Below are positions 62,484 through 64,000 of a DNA stretch of 64,000 nucleotides, piece by piece. The stretch lies in assembly GCF_022180385.2 (NCBI RefSeq), contig NZ_BQME02000001.1:2407636-2471635 (forward strand). The letters run 5' to 3'. Made by a program: the position numbers and the translations under genes. Below the pieces are notes generated by a model. That model made no database searches. It saw nothing but the letters and a program-made list of their open reading frames with translations, and was not told the origin of the DNA. The stretch's first letter is position 1. Each line of letters opens with the position of its first letter. This DNA is from Paenibacillus sp. L3-i20 (GTDB taxonomy: Bacteria > Bacillota > Bacilli > Paenibacillales > Paenibacillaceae).

Positions 62484-63284
62484 ATGAGACGTTGGGGAAT
62501 GGCGTTAGGGCGTATTGCGCTCATTATAGGCATTTATTTCGCTTGGTTTTTTACTGTAAATAAGTTGTTTTTTGATTACATCTATCCACTCAGCACGTGG
62601 TTTCAGCAAAACACGTTAGTTGTAATTATTCTCAACGATATTATCGGACTTCCTCTAATGTATATTGCGTTTAGATTGATCTATAAGCAAAGCCTGTTTA
62701 AAGAAGCTCGATTCCACAGAATGGATAGCAAAGCAGTGTCGATTGCCCTGTTGGTTGGTATTGGAGCCGGGTTATTTACATTCGCTTTTTCACAATTACC
62801 AGTCATTCAATCCGACCAGTATAAATTCCGTGAGTTGTTTGACTACTTGAATAGAGCGGAATGGTACGTATTTCTTGTGTTCTTACTGCTAGGCAATATT
62901 TATAAGGAAACATTGTTTAGAGGCATGCTTCTTAACGAATTTAGAAGGGTACTCCCGCTTGCGGTCGCTATTATCCTTCAAGGTGTTTTGTATGGCGTAT
63001 TGTTTTTCTTCTTGGATATTCCACTTACACTATACGGGTTTCTCGGAGCTGTTATCTTTGCAATATTGTATGTATGGTTTGATTCCATCTGGGCGCCGAT
63101 TGCTGCACAAGTTGCTTGTCAGGGACTTCAATACATCCTTTGGCATCATGGTCCCAAAATAAGCAATGTAGATGTTTTGGGTGTAATTATGGCGATATCT
63201 GCTCTTATTATTGGCTGTGGCCTTTATTGGGCTAATCATCATCGTCGGAAGACACTGCCTCGTCACCAGGGGGTTCAAGCTTGA
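62484..63284 (+). CDS. CPBP family intramembrane protein, second of three
   Basis: A 266-residue paralogue of the preceding protein, same fold with about eight helices. Motif 1 is altered: K141-E142 in IYKETLFRG, so the first catalytic Glu is Lys. The later motifs appear as LQGVLYGVLFF and APIAAQVACQG, without the usual His. By family knowledge it should not be a protease. Stop and start are coupled on both sides (one-base gap upstream, overlap with the next TTG), so all three CPBP proteins should be made in similar amounts and may form a complex. Confidence 0.85.
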   Translation: MRRWGMALGRIALIIGIYFAWFFTVNKLFFDYIYPLSTWFQQNTLVVIILNDIIGLPLMYIAFRLIYKQSLFKEARFHRMDSKAVSIALLVGIGAGLFTFAFSQLPVIQSDQYKFRELFDYLNRAEWYVFLVFLLLGNIYKETLFRGMLLNEFRRVLPLAVAIILQGVLYGVLFFFLDIPLTLYGFLGAVIFAILYVWFDSIWAPIAAQVACQGLQYILWHHGPKISNVDVLGVIMAISALIIGCGLYWANHHRRKTLPRHQGVQA

Positions 63285-64000
63285 AAATAATAATCGTAAT
63301 AGCAAAAGCGCTCCTTTATTTGATCATTTATGCGGGAGTTGTTCTGTTAACAAATGAAGCACTTTATGGGTGGATCACCCATAAAGGGTTTCATGCTTGG
63401 CTTGCGGATAATCCTGCTTCGTTACTCATCGTAGCTAACACAATTGTGTTGGCTCTATTTATTCCACTGCTACGCCTTCAAAAAATTAGCTTCCGTGATC
63501 TAGGGTTTCAACGCCCGAATTCACTAACTGTCAGTGCGGGAGCTGGCATATGGTTAGGTCTTTTCATTGCCGTATTTACACAGTTGCCCTGGATGAAGGA
63601 AGGTTTCCCGGAGATTTCGGGATTAGTGAGCTTTGTAACGGGCGGGGAAAGCTTTCTCGTGTTTGTATTAGGCAGCCTCTTGCTTGGTTCACTATTAGAA
63701 GAATGGTTATTCCGAGGAATGTTGCTTCATGTATTCCGTACACGTTTCAACGTATTGTTGTCGGTACTGTTTCAGGCAATATTGTTCGGAGTTGTACTGA
63801 TGAATGTTACGGTTGGTCTTTTTGCAGCACTTGGAGCTGTCATTTATGGCATTATTCGAGTAACTTCGGGATCATTGTGGTCATCATTAATTGCACATAT
63901 CCTCAGTACAGCTACCTTGTATGTTGTTTCTTCGTTCATCAAAGAGTGGCCATCGGACATGCTGCTCATTCTTACAATTGTTAGTGGGGCTGCAATACTT
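63281..64000 (+). CDS. CPBP family intramembrane protein, third, cut by window edge
   Basis: A TTG at 63281 overlaps the TGA of the preceding gene (TTGA) and follows AGGGGG. The frame stays open for 240 codons to the window end: KIIIVIAKALLYLIIYAGVV, helices, then E140-E141 in LEEWLFRGMLLHVFR. Motif 1 is perfect; motif 3 keeps a His (SLIAHILST) but the motif 2 His is replaced in ILFGVVLM. It is the most family-like of the three. The C-terminus and any later genes of the operon lie beyond the window. Confidence 0.85.
   Translation, partial: MKIIIVIAKALLYLIIYAGVVLLTNEALYGWITHKGFHAWLADNPASLLIVANTIVLALFIPLLRLQKISFRDLGFQRPNSLTVSAGAGIWLGLFIAVFTQLPWMKEGFPEISGLVSFVTGGESFLVFVLGSLLLGSLLEEWLFRGMLLHVFRTRFNVLLSVLFQAILFGVVLMNVTVGLFAALGAVIYGIIRVTSGSLWSSLIAHILSTATLYVVSSFIKEWPSDMLLILTIVSGAAIL

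Noticed and set aside
1-64000. CRISPR arrays, tRNA or rRNA genes
   Set aside because: No regularly spaced direct repeats, no tRNA cloverleaf consensus and no rRNA segments were seen on either strand.

Overview
The window looks like a chromosomal segment of a low-to-moderate GC Gram-positive of the order Bacillales, most likely Paenibacillaceae (Paenibacillus/Cohnella-like). Reasons: strong AGGAGG-type ribosome sites, frequent TTG/GTG starts, lipobox lipoproteins, PadR/DUF2812 and YvfRSTU-like ABC/two-component modules, a guanine-type purine riboswitch in front of an AzgA-family purine permease, MhqR-like MarR/VOC genes, and a Paenibacillus-style chain of sensor kinase, HPt-REC-GGDEF-REC protein and lone receiver. 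No rRNA, tRNA or CRISPR array was seen.

Layout. 1-5.6 kb: small housekeeping and hypothetical genes (YkoP-like, HTH protein, secreted protein, M29 aminopeptidase, PadR/DUF2812 pair). 5.6-9.2 kb: purine permease with PurR-type boxes and riboswitch, then a frameshifted sigma factor with a DUF4179-type partner. 9.2-12.9 kb: ABC exporter with kinase and regulator. 12.9-18.4 kb: MFS and DUF423 genes, a decayed MerR/hydrolase pair with a well preserved MerR-type promoter, an IS30-family element and an orphan gene. 18.4-30 kb: esterase, racemase, metal-binding-type lipoprotein with a membrane partner, MFS with its regulator, an MBL hydrolase, an alpha/beta hydrolase, and a beta-propeller lipoprotein next to an acyltransferase remnant. 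30-34.5 kb: two WYL regulators divergent from a nucleotidyltransferase and RtcB RNA ligase (RNA-repair locus). 34.5-40.5 kb: gene remnants, acetate transporter, and a MarR-controlled VOC/LLM/FMN-reductase operon with matching operators. 40.7-45.6 kb: phosphorelay ending in c-di-GMP synthesis. 45.7-48.2 kb: secreted carbohydrate-binding protein, chemoreceptor remnant, membrane protein.

48.2-64 kb is the most notable locus: a C-rich, G-poor leader, then panD (aspartate 1-decarboxylase, which makes beta-alanine), a 4050-residue NRPS and three CPBP-family membrane proteins in one tight operon that runs off the right edge. The NRPS reads FAAL-T-C-A-T-C-A-T-C-A-T followed by an orphan region resembling the C-terminal half of a condensation domain, with no thioesterase or reductase. 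Aligning the A domains by eye to GrsA gives pocket residues DGFFLGVVF (aliphatic, Ile-like) and twice DVWHFSLVD (Ser), so the assembled chain is predicted to be fatty acyl-Ile/Val/Leu-Ser-Ser. How it is released, what the beta-alanine is for, and what three degenerate CPBP proteins do there are open questions. This is the best candidate for an undescribed system in the window.

A second theme is gene decay: at least eight broken or remnant genes (sigma factor, kinase N-terminus, MerR regulator, internally deleted hydrolase, acyltransferase, MFS, MazG-like, M24 peptidase, chemoreceptor). Some of the lesions are single-base changes in homopolymers that could be sequencing errors; others are clearly real deletions.
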